Shown piece after piece: positions 44,824-55,506 of a DNA stretch of 64,000 nt. The stretch's first letter is position 1, and the number at the start of each line of letters is the position of its first letter. The position numbers and the translations under genes are program-made. The notes below the pieces were generated by a model. The model was given only the letters and a program-made list of their open reading frames with translations, ran no database searches and was not told the origin of the DNA. The stretch is from Aromatoleum buckelii (GTDB taxonomy: Bacteria > Pseudomonadota > Gammaproteobacteria > Burkholderiales > Rhodocyclaceae), in NCBI RefSeq assembly GCF_012910785.2, contig NZ_WTVH02000009.1, forward strand, positions 372,001 to 436,000, written 5' to 3'.

Positions 44824-46155
44824 ATGACTCAGCAGAAATTCCAGCACGTGCCGCGCGTCGGCTTCGTATCCCTCGGCTGCCCCAAGGCCACGGTCGATTC
44901 CGAACATATCCTGACTCGCCTGCGTGCAGAAGGCTACGACATTTCCGGCAGCTACGATGACGCGGATCTCGTCGTCGTCAATACCTGCGGTTTCATCGAT
45001 GCCGCAGTCGAGGAGTCCCTCGACGCCATCGGCGAGGCGCTCGCCGAAAACGGCAAGGTCATCGTCACGGGATGCCTCGGTGCCAAGGACGACGTCATCC
45101 TTGCAGCCCACCCCCAGGTGCTGGCGGTGACGGGCCCGCACGCTACCGACGCCGTAATGAAGGCGGTACACCAGCATTTGCCCAAGCCGCACGATCCTTT
45201 TACCGATCTCATTCCGCCTCAGGGAATCCGGCTGACCCCGGCGCATTACGCTTACCTCAAGATATCCGAGGGCTGCAACCATCGCTGCAGCTTCTGCATC
45301 ATTCCGTCGATGCGCGGCGACCTCGTCAGCCGTCCGATCCACGACGTTATGCGCGAAGCCGAATCGCTCGTCGATTCGGGCGTGAAGGAACTCCTCGTGA
45401 TCTCGCAGGACACCAGCGCTTATGGTGTCGACCTGAAATATCGCACCGGCTTCTGGAACGGCCGTCCGCTCAAGACCAGACTGATCGACCTGGCGAAGGC
45501 GCTCGGCGAGCTCGGGGTATGGGTGCGGATGCACTACGTCTATCCGTATCCGAGCGTCGACGAACTGATTCCACTGATGGCCGAGGGCAAGATCCTGCCG
45601 TATCTGGACGTGCCATTCCAGCACGCCAGTCCGCGCATCCTCAAGGCGATGAAGCGTCCCGGGAATGTCGAAAACGTCCTCGAACGAATCCGCAAGTGGC
45701 GCAGCATTTGTCCCGACCTGACGATCCGATCGACGTTCATCACCGGCTTCCCCGGTGAAACGGATGAAGATTTCGAGCAGTTGCTCCGTTTCCTCGAAGA
45801 GGCGCAGCTCGATCGTGTCGGTGCATTCGCGTATTCGCCTGTCGAAGGCGCCGCCGCGAACCTGCTTGCCGACCCGGTGCCCGACGAGGTTCGCGAGGAA
45901 CGACGGATGCGCCTGATGGATTTCCAGGAAGACATCTCAACGCAGCGCCTCGAACGCTGGATCGGGCGCGACATCACCGTGCTCGTCGAGGAAGTCGACG
46001 ATGAAGGCGCGGTTGCCCGTTCGGGCAGCGACGCTCCCGAAGTGGACGGGCTGGTGATCATCCCGGATGGCGAGGAGCTCGTTCCCGGCGAATTCGCGAA
46101 GGTGCGCGTCACCGATTGCGACGTGCACGATCTTTACGCCAAGCCACTCCCGTGA
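44824..46155 (+). CDS. rimO: Ribosomal protein S12 methylthiotransferase RimO
   Basis: Radical-SAM enzyme adding a methylthio group to an aspartate of ribosomal protein S12. 443 residues: N-terminal UPF0004 domain with cluster cysteines ([25 protein letters not shown]), the radical-SAM core with C-x3-C-x2-C in [12 protein letters not shown], and a C-terminal TRAM domain. ATG at 44824; the patatin gene follows 15 bp downstream. Confidence 0.94.
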   Translation: MTQQKFQHVPRVGFVSLGCPKATVDSEHILTRLRAEGYDISGSYDDADLVVVNTCGFIDAAVEESLDAIGEALAENGKVIVTGCLGAKDDVILAAHPQVLAVTGPHATDAVMKAVHQHLPKPHDPFTDLIPPQGIRLTPAHYAYLKISEGCNHRCSFCIIPSMRGDLVSRPIHDVMREAESLVDSGVKELLVISQDTSAYGVDLKYRTGFWNGRPLKTRLIDLAKALGELGVWVRMHYVYPYPSVDELIPLMAEGKILPYLDVPFQHASPRILKAMKRPGNVENVLERIRKWRSICPDLTIRSTFITGFPGETDEDFEQLLRFLEEAQLDRVGAFAYSPVEGAAANLLADPVPDEVREERRMRLMDFQEDISTQRLERWIGRDITVLVEEVDDEGAVARSGSDAPEVDGLVIIPDGEELVPGEFAKVRVTDCDVHDLYAKPLP

Positions 46156-46170
46156 TGTCCTGCTAGCGCC

Positions 46171-47115
46171 ATGTACGAAACGGCGCTCCCGTGCGTGCCC
46201 GGCAGCAGCCCGGTCATCGGTCTGGCTCTGGGCAGCGGTGCGGCGCGAGGCTGGGCTCACCTGGGCGTCCTGCAGGCGCTGGCTCGTGAAGGAATCGAGC
46301 TCCAGGTGATCTGCGGATGTTCGATCGGAGCGTTTGTCGGCGCCGCGATGGCGGCGGGGGATCTCACGAAGCTCACCGAATGGGCGCAGTCGCTGAAATG
46401 GCAGGACGTCGTTTCGCTGCTCGACGTCAGCCTCAGGGGCGGACTGATCCGCGGCCAGAAACTCATCCAGTTTTTCGAGCGCAATTTCGTCGATCGGGAT
46501 TTTTCCGAACTCCAGCGCTCCTTTGCGTGCGTCGCCACCGAACTGGAAACCGGGCGGGAGATCTGGCTGCGGGAAGGAAGCGTTTCGGCCGCCGTGCGCG
46601 CCTCGATCGCGCTTCCCGGGCTGTTCACACCGGTCATCCACAATGGCCGCCTTCTCGTCGACGGCGGCCTCGTCAACCCGGTGCCGGTTTCCCTGTGCCG
46701 CGCGATGGGAGCCGATGTCGTGATCGCGGTCGATCTGGGGTCGGACATGATCGGAAAATCCTGGCGTCCGGTGCCGGCTGAGGCCGAAACCGGTATCGGC
46801 TGGACGGAGCGCCTGTTCGGACGCCTGGGCTTTTTCGGCAGCGGCGGGAACGGTGAGCCGGGAAACGGTCAGAATCCGTTGCGTGAGGTTAACCTGCCTT
46901 CGCTTCTGACCGTCCTCACTAGCAGCATCAACATCATGCAGGTTCGTATCGCGCGCAGTCGGCTTGCCGGGGAGCCGGCCGATGTGCAGATATCTCCGCG
47001 CCTGGGCCACTTGGGGCCAATGGATTTTCATCGCGCTGCGGAGGCGATTGCGGAAGGAGAGGCGGCCGTCGAACGGATGCTGCCGACGTTGCGATACTGT
47101 CTGGGGCATGGTTGA
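46171..47115 (+). CDS. Patatin-like phospholipase family protein (RssA-like)
   Basis: Predicted lipid acyl hydrolase. 314 residues. Oxyanion loop GSGAARGWAHLGVL near residue 16, nucleophile serine in GCSIGAF near 50, and catalytic aspartate in VDGGLVNPVP near 165 are all present, so the dyad is intact. No membrane helix or signal peptide. ATG at 46171. It overlaps or abuts the FAD oxidase gene. Natural substrate unknown. Confidence 0.85.
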   Translation: MYETALPCVPGSSPVIGLALGSGAARGWAHLGVLQALAREGIELQVICGCSIGAFVGAAMAAGDLTKLTEWAQSLKWQDVVSLLDVSLRGGLIRGQKLIQFFERNFVDRDFSELQRSFACVATELETGREIWLREGSVSAAVRASIALPGLFTPVIHNGRLLVDGGLVNPVPVSLCRAMGADVVIAVDLGSDMIGKSWRPVPAEAETGIGWTERLFGRLGFFGSGGNGEPGNGQNPLREVNLPSLLTVLTSSINIMQVRIARSRLAGEPADVQISPRLGHLGPMDFHRAAEAIAEGEAAVERMLPTLRYCLGHG

Positions 47116-47131
47116 ACGGGAGTTGCCCGAT

Positions 47132-48538
47132 ATGAACGAGTTGCTACCCACGCTCGCGGCGGCCGTCGGGGCGCCGCATCTGCTCACCGACCCCGAGTCG
47201 ATGGCGCCTCACCTGACCGACTGGCGCGGGCGCTACACGGGAACTGCGCTGGCGGTCGTCAAGCCCGCCGGGACGGCCGAAGTTGCGGCAGTCGTGCGCG
47301 CCTGTGCGGCGGCCGACGTCGCGATGGTCCCGCAAGGCGGAAATACCGGCCTGTGCGGCGGCGCGACCCCACTGGCGAACGGGCAGACGGTGGTGATCAA
47401 CCTGTCACGCATGCATCGCATCCGCGCCGTCGATCCCGCCAACAATGCGTTGATCGCCGAGGCCGGCTGCACCCTTGCGGCCGTCCAGCAGGAGGCAACA
47501 TCGGTCGATCGGCTTTTCCCGCTGTCGCTCGCCTCGGAGGGGAGTTGCGAGATCGGCGGGAATTTATCGACGAACGCCGGGGGAGTCCAGGTCCTGCGCT
47601 ACGGCAACATGCGAGACCTCGTGCTCGGCGTCGAAGTCGTCCTGCCCGATGGTCGCGTATGGGACGGGCTGAGGACATTGCGCAAGGACAACACCGGCTA
47701 TGACCTGAAGCAGCTGTTCATCGGGGCGGAAGGTACTCTCGGTATAGTCACCGCGGCCGCGCTCAAGCTCTTTCCCCGCATGCGCAGCCGCGCCACGGCC
47801 TGGGTCGCGATACCCGACCCTGCGGCCGCGGTGACGGTTCTGGCCCGGCTTAGGAATGCAGGGGGCGACCGGGTGACGGCGTTCGAAATCGTCGGCCGCT
47901 CGGCGCTCGATCTGGTATTGAAGCACTTCCCTGGCGCCCGGTCACCGCTTGCCGATCCGGGCGCATGGGCGGTGCTCGTGGAGTTGACGGACGCTTTTGT
48001 CGATGCGCCGCTGGGGGAAATGCTCGAGCGGGCGCTGGCTGAAGCGCTGGACGAGGGGCTCGTGCTCGATGCGGCGGTCGCCTCGAGCCTGGCGCAGGCC
48101 GAAACCCTGTGGGCATTGCGCGAAAACGTCTCCGAAGCGCAACGGCTCGAAGGCGTCAGCATCAAGCATGACATCTCGGTTCCGGTAAGCAGGATTCCGG
48201 AGTTTCTCGAACGAGCAGACGCTGCCCTTCTGGCCGCATGGCCGGATGCGCGCATCGTTGCCTTCGGCCATATCGGCGACGGGAACCTGCACTACAACCT
48301 GTCGAAGCCGGACGCGCAGGAAAACGCCCATTTCATCGCCAGAACAGAGGAAGTCAATCGCCTCGTTCACGATGTCGTCGACCAGCTCGGGGGCTCGATA
48401 TCCGCGGAGCACGGCCTCGGCCAGCTCAAGCGCGTTGAGGTCCGGCGCTACAAATCGGAAGTCGAGCTGGAGTTGATGCGGGCGGTAAAGGAAAGCATCG
48501 ATCCGCGCGGTTTGATGAATCCCGGCAAGGTTTTGTGA
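47132..48538 (+). CDS. FAD-linked oxidase of the GlcD / D-2-hydroxyacid dehydrogenase family
   Basis: Flavoprotein oxidising a D-2-hydroxy acid (glycolate, D-lactate or D-2-hydroxyglutarate). 468 residues: PCMH-type FAD-binding domain with PQGGNTGLCGGATP near residue 70 and NLSTNAGGVQVLRYGN near 145. The C-terminal oxidase domain has FGHIGDGNLHYN near 378 and SAEHGLGQLKR near 425. The start is the ATG at 47132 with CGGGAG upstream; an ATG at 47108 overlapping the previous gene is possible. Substrate not resolvable. Confidence 0.85.
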   Translation: MNELLPTLAAAVGAPHLLTDPESMAPHLTDWRGRYTGTALAVVKPAGTAEVAAVVRACAAADVAMVPQGGNTGLCGGATPLANGQTVVINLSRMHRIRAVDPANNALIAEAGCTLAAVQQEATSVDRLFPLSLASEGSCEIGGNLSTNAGGVQVLRYGNMRDLVLGVEVVLPDGRVWDGLRTLRKDNTGYDLKQLFIGAEGTLGIVTAAALKLFPRMRSRATAWVAIPDPAAAVTVLARLRNAGGDRVTAFEIVGRSALDLVLKHFPGARSPLADPGAWAVLVELTDAFVDAPLGEMLERALAEALDEGLVLDAAVASSLAQAETLWALRENVSEAQRLEGVSIKHDISVPVSRIPEFLERADAALLAAWPDARIVAFGHIGDGNLHYNLSKPDAQENAHFIARTEEVNRLVHDVVDQLGGSISAEHGLGQLKRVEVRRYKSEVELELMRAVKESIDPRGLMNPGKVL

Positions 48539-48564
48539 GATGCAAAGATGATCGCAATTTGGGG

Positions 48565-48593
48565 TTTACAGTGTCATTGGGTAGCCCTATAAT
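48565..48593 (+). promoter_or_regulatory. tRNA operon promoter, copy 1
   Basis: TTTACA (48565-48570), 17-bp spacer, TATAAT (48588-48593), followed by a GCGCGC discriminator typical of stable-RNA promoters under stringent control. Confidence 0.8.
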
Positions 48594-48611
48594 GCGCGCT
48601 CTTTCGGGTCA

Positions 48612-48687
<76 letters not shown>

Positions 48688-48704
48688 ACCGAAGAAGCGA
48701 CGAT

Positions 48705-48780
48705 GTCCCCATCGTCTAGAGGCCTAGGACATCGCCCTTTCACGGCGGTAACCGGGGTTCGAATCCCCGTGGGGACGCCA
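48705..48780 (+). tRNA. tRNA-Glu (TTC), copy 1
   Basis: 76 nt. Acceptor GTCCCC/GGGGAC; anticodon loop CTTTCAC gives TTC; T-arm CGGGGTTCGAATCCCCG; encoded CCA. 17 bp after tRNA-Ala. Confidence 0.95.
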
Positions 48781-48846
48781 GAACAACGCGGGTCGCCGTA
48801 AGGCGGCGCGCAAATCGGCAAAAAACTGCCGATAGCAGGTCAGCGC

Positions 48847-48923
48847 GGAGTGGTAGTTCAGTTGGTTAGAATACCGGCCTGTCACGCCGGGGGTCGCGGG
48901 TTCGAGTCCCGTCCACTCCGCCA
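48847..48923 (+). tRNA. tRNA-Asp (GTC), copy 1
   Basis: 77 nt. Acceptor GGAGTGG/CCACTCC; anticodon stem CCGGC/GCCGG with loop CTGTCAC gives GTC; encoded CCA. The 66-bp spacer before it contains a hairpin ATCGGCA / TGCCGAT that may be a processing signal. Confidence 0.95.
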
Positions 48924-48990
48924 GTTTCATAGCAGTGTTGGTGTGTCGTTCGCCGCTACGTGTTCATTCGGATCGGCGAACAAGCTGTGC

Positions 48991-49019
48991 TTGCAGTGCG
49001 TTCATTCAAGCGCTATAGT
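48991..49019 (+). promoter_or_regulatory. tRNA operon promoter, copy 2
   Basis: TTGCAG (48991-48996), 17-bp spacer, TATAGT (49014-49019), then CTCGCGCTC. Similar layout to the copy-1 promoter but a different sequence. Confidence 0.75.
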
Positions 49020-49034
49020 CTCGCGCTCTGTCGT

Positions 49035-49110
<76 letters not shown>

Positions 49111-49127
49111 ACCGAAGAAGCGACGAT

Positions 49128-49203
49128 GTCCCCATCGTCTAGAGGCCTAGGACATCGCCCTTTCACGGCGGTAACCGGGGTTCGAATCCCCGTGGGGACG
49201 CCA
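49128..49203 (+). tRNA. tRNA-Glu (TTC), copy 2
   Basis: Identical to the copy at 48705-48780. Confidence 0.95.
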
Positions 49204-49269
49204 GAACAACGCGGGTCGCCGTAAGGCGGCGCGCAAATCGGCAAAAAACTGCCGATAGCAGGTCAGCGC

Positions 49270-49346
49270 GGAGTGGTAGTTCAGTTGGTTAGAATACCGG
49301 CCTGTCACGCCGGGGGTCGCGGGTTCGAGTCCCGTCCACTCCGCCA
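49270..49346 (+). tRNA. tRNA-Asp (GTC), copy 2
   Basis: Identical to the copy at 48847-48923; a terminator follows seven bases later. Confidence 0.95.
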
Positions 49347-49352
49347 ACAGAC

Positions 49353-49379
49353 AAGGGAGCCTTCGGGCTCCCTTTTTTT
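49353..49379 (+). terminator. Rho-independent terminator of the tRNA operon
   Basis: GGGAGCC - TTCG - GGCTCCC followed by seven T; only the second trio has it. The first trio has no hairpin-T signal after tRNA-Asp. Confidence 0.92.
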
Positions 49380-49583
49380 CGCCCGTCAAGCGAGTGTCAT
49401 CGGAAAGCGATCATCCAGAGTTGGGTACGGGCCGCCGTGAGTGACGGATGGCTGCGATGGCAGGCATTCGCGGCGCTGGCATCATCAAGGTAAATTGCAC
49501 TAGAGTTTTCCTTATACGCTTCGGTACGGGATTCTCGATGGCAATGCCGATGTGTTCGTTAAACGACAGGAGCGGGATATACA

Positions 49584-50435
49584 ATGAATATGAAGAAAAT
49601 CGGGATCGTTGGTGCTGGAACGATGGGAAACGGCATAACCCAGGCGTTCGCGGTGGCAGGGTTCGACGTCGTGATGAGCGACGTTGCGGACGCGGCGTTG
49701 CAGCGCGGTCTGGCGACCCTGAGCGGCAGCCTCGATCGGCTCGTCAAGAAAGACAAGATGACCGAAGCGCAGAAGGTTGAGGCGATTGCGCGGGTGCGCG
49801 GATCGACGGAGCTCGGCGCGATGAGCGACTGCGACCTCATCATCGAGGCGGCAACCGAAAACCTCGCACTGAAGCTGAAAATCTTCGAGCAACTCGACGC
49901 CATTGCAAAACCCGAGGCGATCATCGCGAGCAATACGTCATCGATTTCGATCACGAAGCTCGCTGCTTCCACGCGACGTGCCGACCGAATCATCGGCATG
50001 CATTTCTTCAATCCCGTTCCGGTGATGGCGCTGGTGGAACTCATTCGGGGTTTGCAGACATCCGACGCCACTTACGCGGCCGTAGAGACGCTTGCCGGCG
50101 CAGTCGGCAAGACGTCGGTGCAAGTGCGCAACAGCCCGGGTTTCGTCGTCAACCGCCTGCTGTGTCCGATGATCAACGAGGCGATTTTTGCCCTCGGGGA
50201 AGGCCTCGCGAGCGCGGCCGAGATCGACGAGGCAATGAAGCTGGGCTGCAACCATCCCATCGGCCCGCTCGCGCTGGGGGACATGATCGGTCTCGACGTG
50301 GAACTCGCGGTGATGCAGGTGCTCTTCGAAGGTTTCAAGGACCCGAAGTATCGCCCCGCGCCGCTTCTCGTGGAGATGGTGGAAGCGGGCTACCTCGGCC
50401 GCAAGTCGGGCAAAGGCTTCTTCGATTACAAATAA
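49584..50435 (+). CDS. 3-hydroxybutyryl-CoA dehydrogenase
   Basis: NAD(P)-dependent interconversion of (S)-3-hydroxybutyryl-CoA and acetoacetyl-CoA. 283 residues: Rossmann motif [18 protein letters not shown] at the start; the catalytic His-Glu pair region [15 protein letters not shown] near 140; [18 protein letters not shown]; ending [15 protein letters not shown] at 49584, with a second in-frame ATG at 49590. The 200-bp region before it, after the tRNA terminator, has no other gene. It converges on rho. Confidence 0.93.
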   Translation: MNMKKIGIVGAGTMGNGITQAFAVAGFDVVMSDVADAALQRGLATLSGSLDRLVKKDKMTEAQKVEAIARVRGSTELGAMSDCDLIIEAATENLALKLKIFEQLDAIAKPEAIIASNTSSISITKLAASTRRADRIIGMHFFNPVPVMALVELIRGLQTSDATYAAVETLAGAVGKTSVQVRNSPGFVVNRLLCPMINEAIFALGEGLASAAEIDEAMKLGCNHPIGPLALGDMIGLDVELAVMQVLFEGFKDPKYRPAPLLVEMVEAGYLGRKSGKGFFDYK

Positions 50436-50446
50436 TCCACTCCGTG

Positions 50447-50475
50447 AGGCAGCCGGCTGTAGAGGCTGCCTTAAA
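50447..50475 (+). terminator. Hairpin after the 3-hydroxybutyryl-CoA dehydrogenase gene
   Basis: AGGCAGCC (50447-50454) pairs with GGCTGCCT (50464-50471); followed by TAAAG, a weak U-tract. Confidence 0.4.
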
Positions 50476-50494
50476 GTCTCCTCGGTAGGAACCC

Positions 50495-50524
50495 GATAAA
50501 AAACGCCACCCGAGGGTGGCGTTA
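50495..50524 (-). terminator. Terminator of rho
   Basis: Stem AACGCCACC / GGTGGCGTT with a 4-nt loop; read on the minus strand it is followed by TTTTTTATC. It lies 19 bp after the rho stop. Confidence 0.85.
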
Positions 50525-50542
50525 TCACTTGAGCGTTCTGCT

Positions 50543-51802
50543 TCAGCCGCGGCGCATCGCGTCGAAGAACTCACCGTTGCTCTTGGTGGCCTTGATCTTG
50601 TCGAGCAGGAATTCCATCGCGTCGATGTCGTCCATGCCGTACAGCAATTTGCGCAGGATCCACACTTTCTGCAGCACGTCGGCCTTGAGGAGGAGTTCCT
50701 CGCGGCGCGTGCCCGACCGATTGACGTTGATCGCCGGATAAACCCGTTTCTCGGCCATGCGGCGGTCGAGGTGCAACTCCATGTTGCCCGTGCCCTTGAA
50801 CTCTTCGTAGATCACGTCGTCCATGCGGCTGCCGGTGTCGATCAGCGCGGTCGCGATGATCGTCAGCGACCCGCCTTCCTCGATGTTCCGGGCAGCGCCG
50901 AAGAAGCGTTTGGGCTTCTGCAGCGCGTTCGCGTCGACGCCGCCGGTGAGCACCTTGCCCGAGGCGGGCACCACGGTGTTGTAGGCGCGCGCAAGGCGCG
51001 TCAGCGAGTCGAGCAGAATTACGACGTCCTTCTTGTGCTCAGTCAGGCGCTTGGCTTTCTCGATCACCATCTCGGCGACCTGCACGTGGCGAGACGCGGG
51101 TTCGTCGAAGGTGGAAGCGACGACTTCACCTTTGACCGATCGCTGCATCTCGGTCACTTCCTCAGGGCGCTCGTCGATGAGCAGCACGATGACGACGACG
51201 TCGGGATGATTGGCGACGATGGAGTGTGCGATGTGCTGGAGCATCACCGTCTTGCCGCTCTTCGGCGGGGAGACGATCAGGCCGCGCTGGCCTTTGCCGA
51301 TCGGCGCGATCATGTCGATCACCCGGCTCGTGATGTTTTCTTCCCCGCGGATGTCCCGTTCGAGCTTGAGGCATTCGTTCGGGTGCAGCGGCGTGAGGTT
51401 CTCGAAGAGGATCTTGTGCTTGCAGGCCTCGGGAGGCTCGCCGTTGATCTTGTCCAGCTTGACGAGCGCGAAATATCGCTCTCCGTCTTTGGGCGTGCGG
51501 ATCTCGCCCTCGATCGTGTCGCCGGTGTGAAGGTTGAAGCGCCGGATCTGCGACGGGGAAACGTAGATGTCGTCGGTTCCGGCAAGATAGGAAATGTCCG
51601 GGGAACGCAGGAATCCGAATCCGTCGGGCAGGACTTCGAGCGCTCCGTCGCCATAAATCGGTTCGCCCTTTTTCGCCCGGTTCTTGAGCAGGGCGAACAC
51701 GAGTTCCTGTTTGCGCAGCCTGTTGGCACCATCGATTTCATTCGCGATGGCCATTTCCAGCAGTTCGCTTACGTGGAGGGACTTCAGCTCCGATAATTGC
51801 AT
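50543..51802 (-). CDS. rho: Transcription termination factor Rho
   Basis: Hexameric RNA-dependent ATPase that ends transcription. 419 residues, the standard length. N-terminal helical and cold-shock-like RNA-binding domains ([48 protein letters not shown]), Walker [11 protein letters not shown], Walker [17 protein letters not shown], and the R-loop region [27 protein letters not shown]. Start at 51802; 29 further in-frame codons upstream are not conserved. trxA lies upstream on the same strand, the usual trxA-rho order. Confidence 0.97.
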   Translation of the reverse strand: MQLSELKSLHVSELLEMAIANEIDGANRLRKQELVFALLKNRAKKGEPIYGDGALEVLPDGFGFLRSPDISYLAGTDDIYVSPSQIRRFNLHTGDTIEGEIRTPKDGERYFALVKLDKINGEPPEACKHKILFENLTPLHPNECLKLERDIRGEENITSRVIDMIAPIGKGQRGLIVSPPKSGKTVMLQHIAHSIVANHPDVVVIVLLIDERPEEVTEMQRSVKGEVVASTFDEPASRHVQVAEMVIEKAKRLTEHKKDVVILLDSLTRLARAYNTVVPASGKVLTGGVDANALQKPKRFFGAARNIEEGGSLTIIATALIDTGSRMDDVIYEEFKGTGNMELHLDRRMAEKRVYPAINVNRSGTRREELLLKADVLQKVWILRKLLYGMDDIDAMEFLLDKIKATKSNGEFFDAMRRG

Positions 51803-51934
51803 GGCGAGAGGGCGCAACAAGGCGCTATTGGATGAAGCAGGTGAAGGGATCTGGGAGAGAGGCAATCGCGGCGCCGGGAATTTCGGCACGGGGCGCGGGA
51901 GGCGCCGCGGAAACGACCTGGACTGTAGCGCCGG

Positions 51935-52261
51935 TCAGAGGTTGCTGTCAATGAACGCGGTGAGTTGGGACTTCGACAGCGCGCCGACCTTGGTGGCTTC
52001 GACGTTGCCGCCCTTGAACAGCATCAGCGTCGGAATGCCCCGCACGCCGAATTTGGCGGGGGTCTCCTGGTTTTCATCGATGTTGAGCTTCGCGATTTTC
52101 AGCTTGCCGGCGTATTCCTTGGCGACGTCGTCGAGAATCGGCGCAATCATCTTGCACGGACCGCACCATTCGGCCCAGTAGTCGACCAGCACGGGGGTCT
52201 GCGACTGAAGCACCTCGGCTTCGAAATTGCCGTCGGTGACGTAATGGATATGCTCGCTCAT
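51935..52261 (-). CDS. trxA: Thioredoxin 1
   Basis: Cytosolic dithiol reductase. 108 residues with the active site WCGPCK (Cys33, Cys36), the buried aspartate in LVDYWAEW and the cis-proline loop [13 protein letters not shown]. Start at the ATG at 52261 with GAGG upstream. Followed by rho 132 bp downstream. Confidence 0.96.
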   Translation of the reverse strand: MSEHIHYVTDGNFEAEVLQSQTPVLVDYWAEWCGPCKMIAPILDDVAKEYAGKLKIAKLNIDENQETPAKFGVRGIPTLMLFKGGNVEATKVGALSKSQLTAFIDSNL

Positions 52262-52535
52262 GTTTCCTCGCATCAGGGGGTAACGGTAGTGCTTCGGATA
52301 GGGGATGGGCCCTGACGGACCCGATCGACAAAGGCGGAATCGAACCGCCTCGTGCTGGGAGTTTCCGAAAAGTTATGCGAAGCCGGCCCGCGCGTCAAGA
52401 AGTTCTCCGGGCCGCGGGCCATGCCGGGCGAGGCGGGGAGGCGGCAATGGCACCAAGCGGGCTCTCTCGGCTATATTGTGAGCACTGGGAGTGTTGCCCA
52501 TTTTGACCGCGTATCGAACTGATGGAGTTCAAATA

Positions 52536-52859
52536 ATGACTTATGTTGTAACTGAAGCCTGCATCCGCTGCAAGTACACCGACTGTGTTGACGTCTGTCC
52601 GGTGGACTGCTTCAGGGAAGGGGCAAATTTCCTGGTGATCGACCCGACGGAATGCATCGACTGCACCCTGTGTGTCGCGGAGTGCCCGGTGGAAGCCATT
52701 TTTGCCGAGGACGACGTCCCCGAGGGGCAGCATCATTTCATCGCCCTCAATGCGGAGCTCGCGCAGCAGTGGAAGCCGATCGTCGAACGCAAGGATCCCT
52801 TGCCGGATGCCGACGAGTGGGCGAAGCGAACGGGCAAGCTCGACGAACTGACCAAATAA
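52536..52859 (+). CDS. fdxA: 7Fe ferredoxin FdxA
   Basis: Low-potential electron carrier with one 3Fe-4S and one 4Fe-4S cluster. 107 residues: N-terminal cysteines in [19 protein letters not shown] and second group [16 protein letters not shown]; the C-terminal tail ([19 protein letters not shown]) is the FdxA extension. Start at the ATG at 52536 after GGAG. In denitrifying betaproteobacteria such ferredoxins serve central anaerobic reactions; the partner here is unknown. Confidence 0.95.
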   Translation: MTYVVTEACIRCKYTDCVDVCPVDCFREGANFLVIDPTECIDCTLCVAECPVEAIFAEDDVPEGQHHFIALNAELAQQWKPIVERKDPLPDADEWAKRTGKLDELTK

Positions 52860-53009
52860 CGGACTCGAATAACGCAGTGGAGAGCCGCATTCGAGGTCTG
52901 CGCACGCCGCGACGACGAGTGCGGCGATTTATGCAGATGCTGTTCGCGCTCACGACAATCCACTAACATCGCCCAAGGTGAATTACATGAAAATGGTGGG
53001 GGAATACAA

Positions 53010-53468
53010 ATGCTGGTGAGCGAGATTCTTGCGATCAAGGGCAAGGTGCTCTATACGATTGCCCCCAGCAGGAGCATGGCTGAAGCGGTAGCCATCATGA
53101 CGGAGCAGGACGTCGGCTCGCTTGTGGTTTTTTCGCAGGGCCAGATGACCGGCATGCTGACTTTTCGCGAGGTGCTGCAGGCCGTACACAAGGGCGGCGC
53201 GGGGTGGGCCGAGATGCCCGTCGAAGCGGCAATGCTTCCCGGGCCGATGATCGCGTCCCCCGACATGGAAATGGATGCGCTGCGTCGCCTGATGGTCGAT
53301 CACCACCAGCGTTATCTGCCAGTGATGGACGGTACTACGCTGATGGGCGTGGTGTCCTTCCATGACGTGGCGAAGGCGGTGCTTGAAGAGCAAAGTTTCG
53401 AGAACCGGATGCTGAAAAACTACATTCGCAACTGGCCGCGCGAGCCGGGCGAAGAGGACGAAAAATAA
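53010..53468 (+). CDS. CBS-domain pair protein
   Basis: 152 residues made of two CBS motifs (about 8-60 and 75-130) and a charged tail (NWPREPGEEDEK). GMLTFREVLQAV and LMGVVSFHDVAKAVLEEQ are the two CBS end helices. Stand-alone CBS pairs bind adenosyl ligands and act as energy or redox sensors; no target can be named. ATG at 53010. Confidence 0.85.
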   Translation: MLVSEILAIKGKVLYTIAPSRSMAEAVAIMTEQDVGSLVVFSQGQMTGMLTFREVLQAVHKGGAGWAEMPVEAAMLPGPMIASPDMEMDALRRLMVDHHQRYLPVMDGTTLMGVVSFHDVAKAVLEEQSFENRMLKNYIRNWPREPGEEDEK

Positions 53469-53644
53469 CGCAGCAGCTTCTCGTTGCGGCGGATGCGCGA
53501 GTCCGGTGACAGGGCGTGACGATCATTGCCGCGGCTCCGATGACAGACCGGATCCCGACGCCGCCTCTCTGACGCCGGGCGGGTTCCGGACGGCTTGATC
53601 AGATCGCGCTTGCCGGCAGCGGTTTCTGGCTGAAGGAGTCGATG

Positions 53645-55312
53645 ATGGAAAAGATCTGGCTGCAGAGCTATCCCCCGGGCGTTCCCGCAGAAATCGATCC
53701 CGACGAGTTCAGCTCCATCGGCGATCTGTTCAGCCGCAGCGTGCGGCAGTTTGGTGACCAGCCGGCCTACATCAACATGGGCAAGGGCATCAGCTATACC
53801 GAACTCGACCGCTTGTCCGTCCGGTTCGCAGGCTTCCTGCAAGGCGCGCTGAAGCTTCCGAAGGGCGCGCGCGTTGCGCTGATGATGCCCAACATGCTGC
53901 AGTACCCGATCGCCATGTTCGGAGTGCTCCGGGCCGGCTACGTCGTCGTCAACGTCAATCCGCTGTACACCGCTCGTGAGCTGGAGCATCAGCTCCGCGA
54001 CTCCGGCGCCCAGACGATCGTCATCGTCGAGAATTTCGCCAGCACGCTCGAACAGGTGCTGCCGAAGCTCACGATGCCTCATATCGTCGTCACGAGCCTC
54101 GGCGAAATGCTCGGCTTTCCGAAAAGCCTGATCGTCAATCTGGTCGTCCGACAGGTTAAGAAGCTGGTGCCGTCATGGAATCTCCCGGGTCATGTGAGTT
54201 TTTCGGCAGCATTGTCCAGGGGCGCCGCATTCCCGCTCGAGCCGGTGAGCGTCGGACACGACGACATCGCCTTTCTCCAATACACGGGTGGCACCACCGG
54301 CGTGGCGAAAGGGGCGGTGCTGACCCATCGCAACATCATCGCGAACCTGCAGCAGGCACACGCCTGGATTGGGCCCTTCGTCCATGAAGGCGAGGAAATC
54401 ATCATCACGGCGCTTCCGCTCTATCATATTTTTTCCCTGACTGCTAACTGCCTGACGTTCTTCAAGCTCGGCGCGACGAACGTGCTGATCACCAATCCTC
54501 GCGACATTCCCGGCTTCATCAAGGAACTCGCCAAGTACAAATTCACCGCCATCACCGGGGTCAATACGCTGTTCAATGCGTTGCTGAACAATCCGGATTT
54601 TGCCAAGCTCGATTTCTCCCGGCTCCACATCGCGCTCGGCGGGGGAATGGCAGTGCAGCAGCAGGTCGCGGACCGCTGGCGGAAGGTCACCGGAAAGCCG
54701 CTCATCGAGGCCTACGGACTGACCGAAACTTCGCCCGCGGTGACCATAAACCCGCTCGACCTGCCCGCCTTCAATCATTCGATCGGCCTCCCCGTTTCAT
54801 CGACGGAAGTGAGCATTCGTGGCGACGACGGCAGCGAAATGCCGCTCGGGCAGCCCGGCGAGCTGTGCGTGCGAGGGCCGCAGGTGATGCGCGAGTACTG
54901 GAATCGGCCGGAGGACACGGCCCACGTCTTTACGCCCGATGGTTTCCTGCGCACCGGTGACATCGCGACGATCGACGAAAAAGGCTTTGTGCGCATCGTC
55001 GATCGTAAGAAGGACATGATTCTGGTATCGGGTTTCAACGTCTTTCCGAATGAGATCGAGGATGTCGTCGCAAGCCATCCGGGGGTGCTGGAAGTCGCCG
55101 CGGTCGGCGTGCCGGACGAACGCACCGGCGAAGCGGTCAAAGTGTTCGTCGTGCGCAAGGACCCTTCGCTGACCCGCGAAATGATCATTGCCCATTGTCG
55201 CGAAAGCCTGACCGCCTACAAGGTCCCTCACCTCGTCGAGTTTCGCGACGAATTGCCGAAGACGAACGTCGGGAAGATCCTGCGGCGCCTGTTGCGGGAC
55301 GGGAAGGCGTGA
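53645..55312 (+). CDS. fadD: Long-chain fatty-acid CoA ligase (FadD type)
   Basis: Activates fatty acids with ATP and CoA at the inner membrane. 555 residues: AMP-binding P-loop [18 protein letters not shown] near 215; [29 protein letters not shown]; the FACS motif [20 protein letters not shown]; catalytic lysine region [15 protein letters not shown] at the end. The second ATG (53645) is preferred, with GGAG six bases upstream. Confidence 0.92.
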   Translation: MEKIWLQSYPPGVPAEIDPDEFSSIGDLFSRSVRQFGDQPAYINMGKGISYTELDRLSVRFAGFLQGALKLPKGARVALMMPNMLQYPIAMFGVLRAGYVVVNVNPLYTARELEHQLRDSGAQTIVIVENFASTLEQVLPKLTMPHIVVTSLGEMLGFPKSLIVNLVVRQVKKLVPSWNLPGHVSFSAALSRGAAFPLEPVSVGHDDIAFLQYTGGTTGVAKGAVLTHRNIIANLQQAHAWIGPFVHEGEEIIITALPLYHIFSLTANCLTFFKLGATNVLITNPRDIPGFIKELAKYKFTAITGVNTLFNALLNNPDFAKLDFSRLHIALGGGMAVQQQVADRWRKVTGKPLIEAYGLTETSPAVTINPLDLPAFNHSIGLPVSSTEVSIRGDDGSEMPLGQPGELCVRGPQVMREYWNRPEDTAHVFTPDGFLRTGDIATIDEKGFVRIVDRKKDMILVSGFNVFPNEIEDVVASHPGVLEVAAVGVPDERTGEAVKVFVVRKDPSLTREMIIAHCRESLTAYKVPHLVEFRDELPKTNVGKILRRLLRDGKA

Positions 55313-55335
55313 ACGAATGCGCCCCCGCGTCGCGC

Positions 55336-55365
55336 TTGTTTTTCTGTTCCATCCATGGTTAGAAT
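55336..55365 (+). promoter_or_regulatory. Candidate promoter of the ilvBN leader
   Basis: TTGTTT (55336-55341), 18-bp spacer, TAGAAT (55360-55365); a start near 55372 would place the leader peptide 26 nt downstream. Confidence 0.4.
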
Positions 55366-55397
55366 CCGCAGCACTGGTTCCCGATATTTGTAATGCC

Positions 55398-55475
55398 ATG
55401 ACGCATCTGGTTCTCTCCCTCGTCGTAGTACTGCCGGTACGCGTAGTAGCAAGCGTAGGCAGGCGCGCGTCTTAA
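55398..55475 (+). CDS. ilvBN leader peptide (attenuator)
   Basis: 25-residue open frame MTHLVLSLVVVLPVRVVASV followed by GRRAS and a stop. Seven of eight residues at positions 4-12 other than serine are Val or Leu; overall there are nine Val and four Leu. It ends 31 bp before a rho-independent terminator and 116 bp before ilvB. This is the arrangement of the E. coli ivbL leader before ilvBN: shortage of charged tRNA-Val or tRNA-Leu would stall the ribosome and prevent termination. No isoleucine codon is present, so the signal is Val/Leu only. Confidence 0.8.
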   Translation: MTHLVLSLVVVLPVRVVASVGRRAS

Positions 55476-55506
55476 GGGCAAGGGACAACCAGGTAGCATC
55501 GATTCC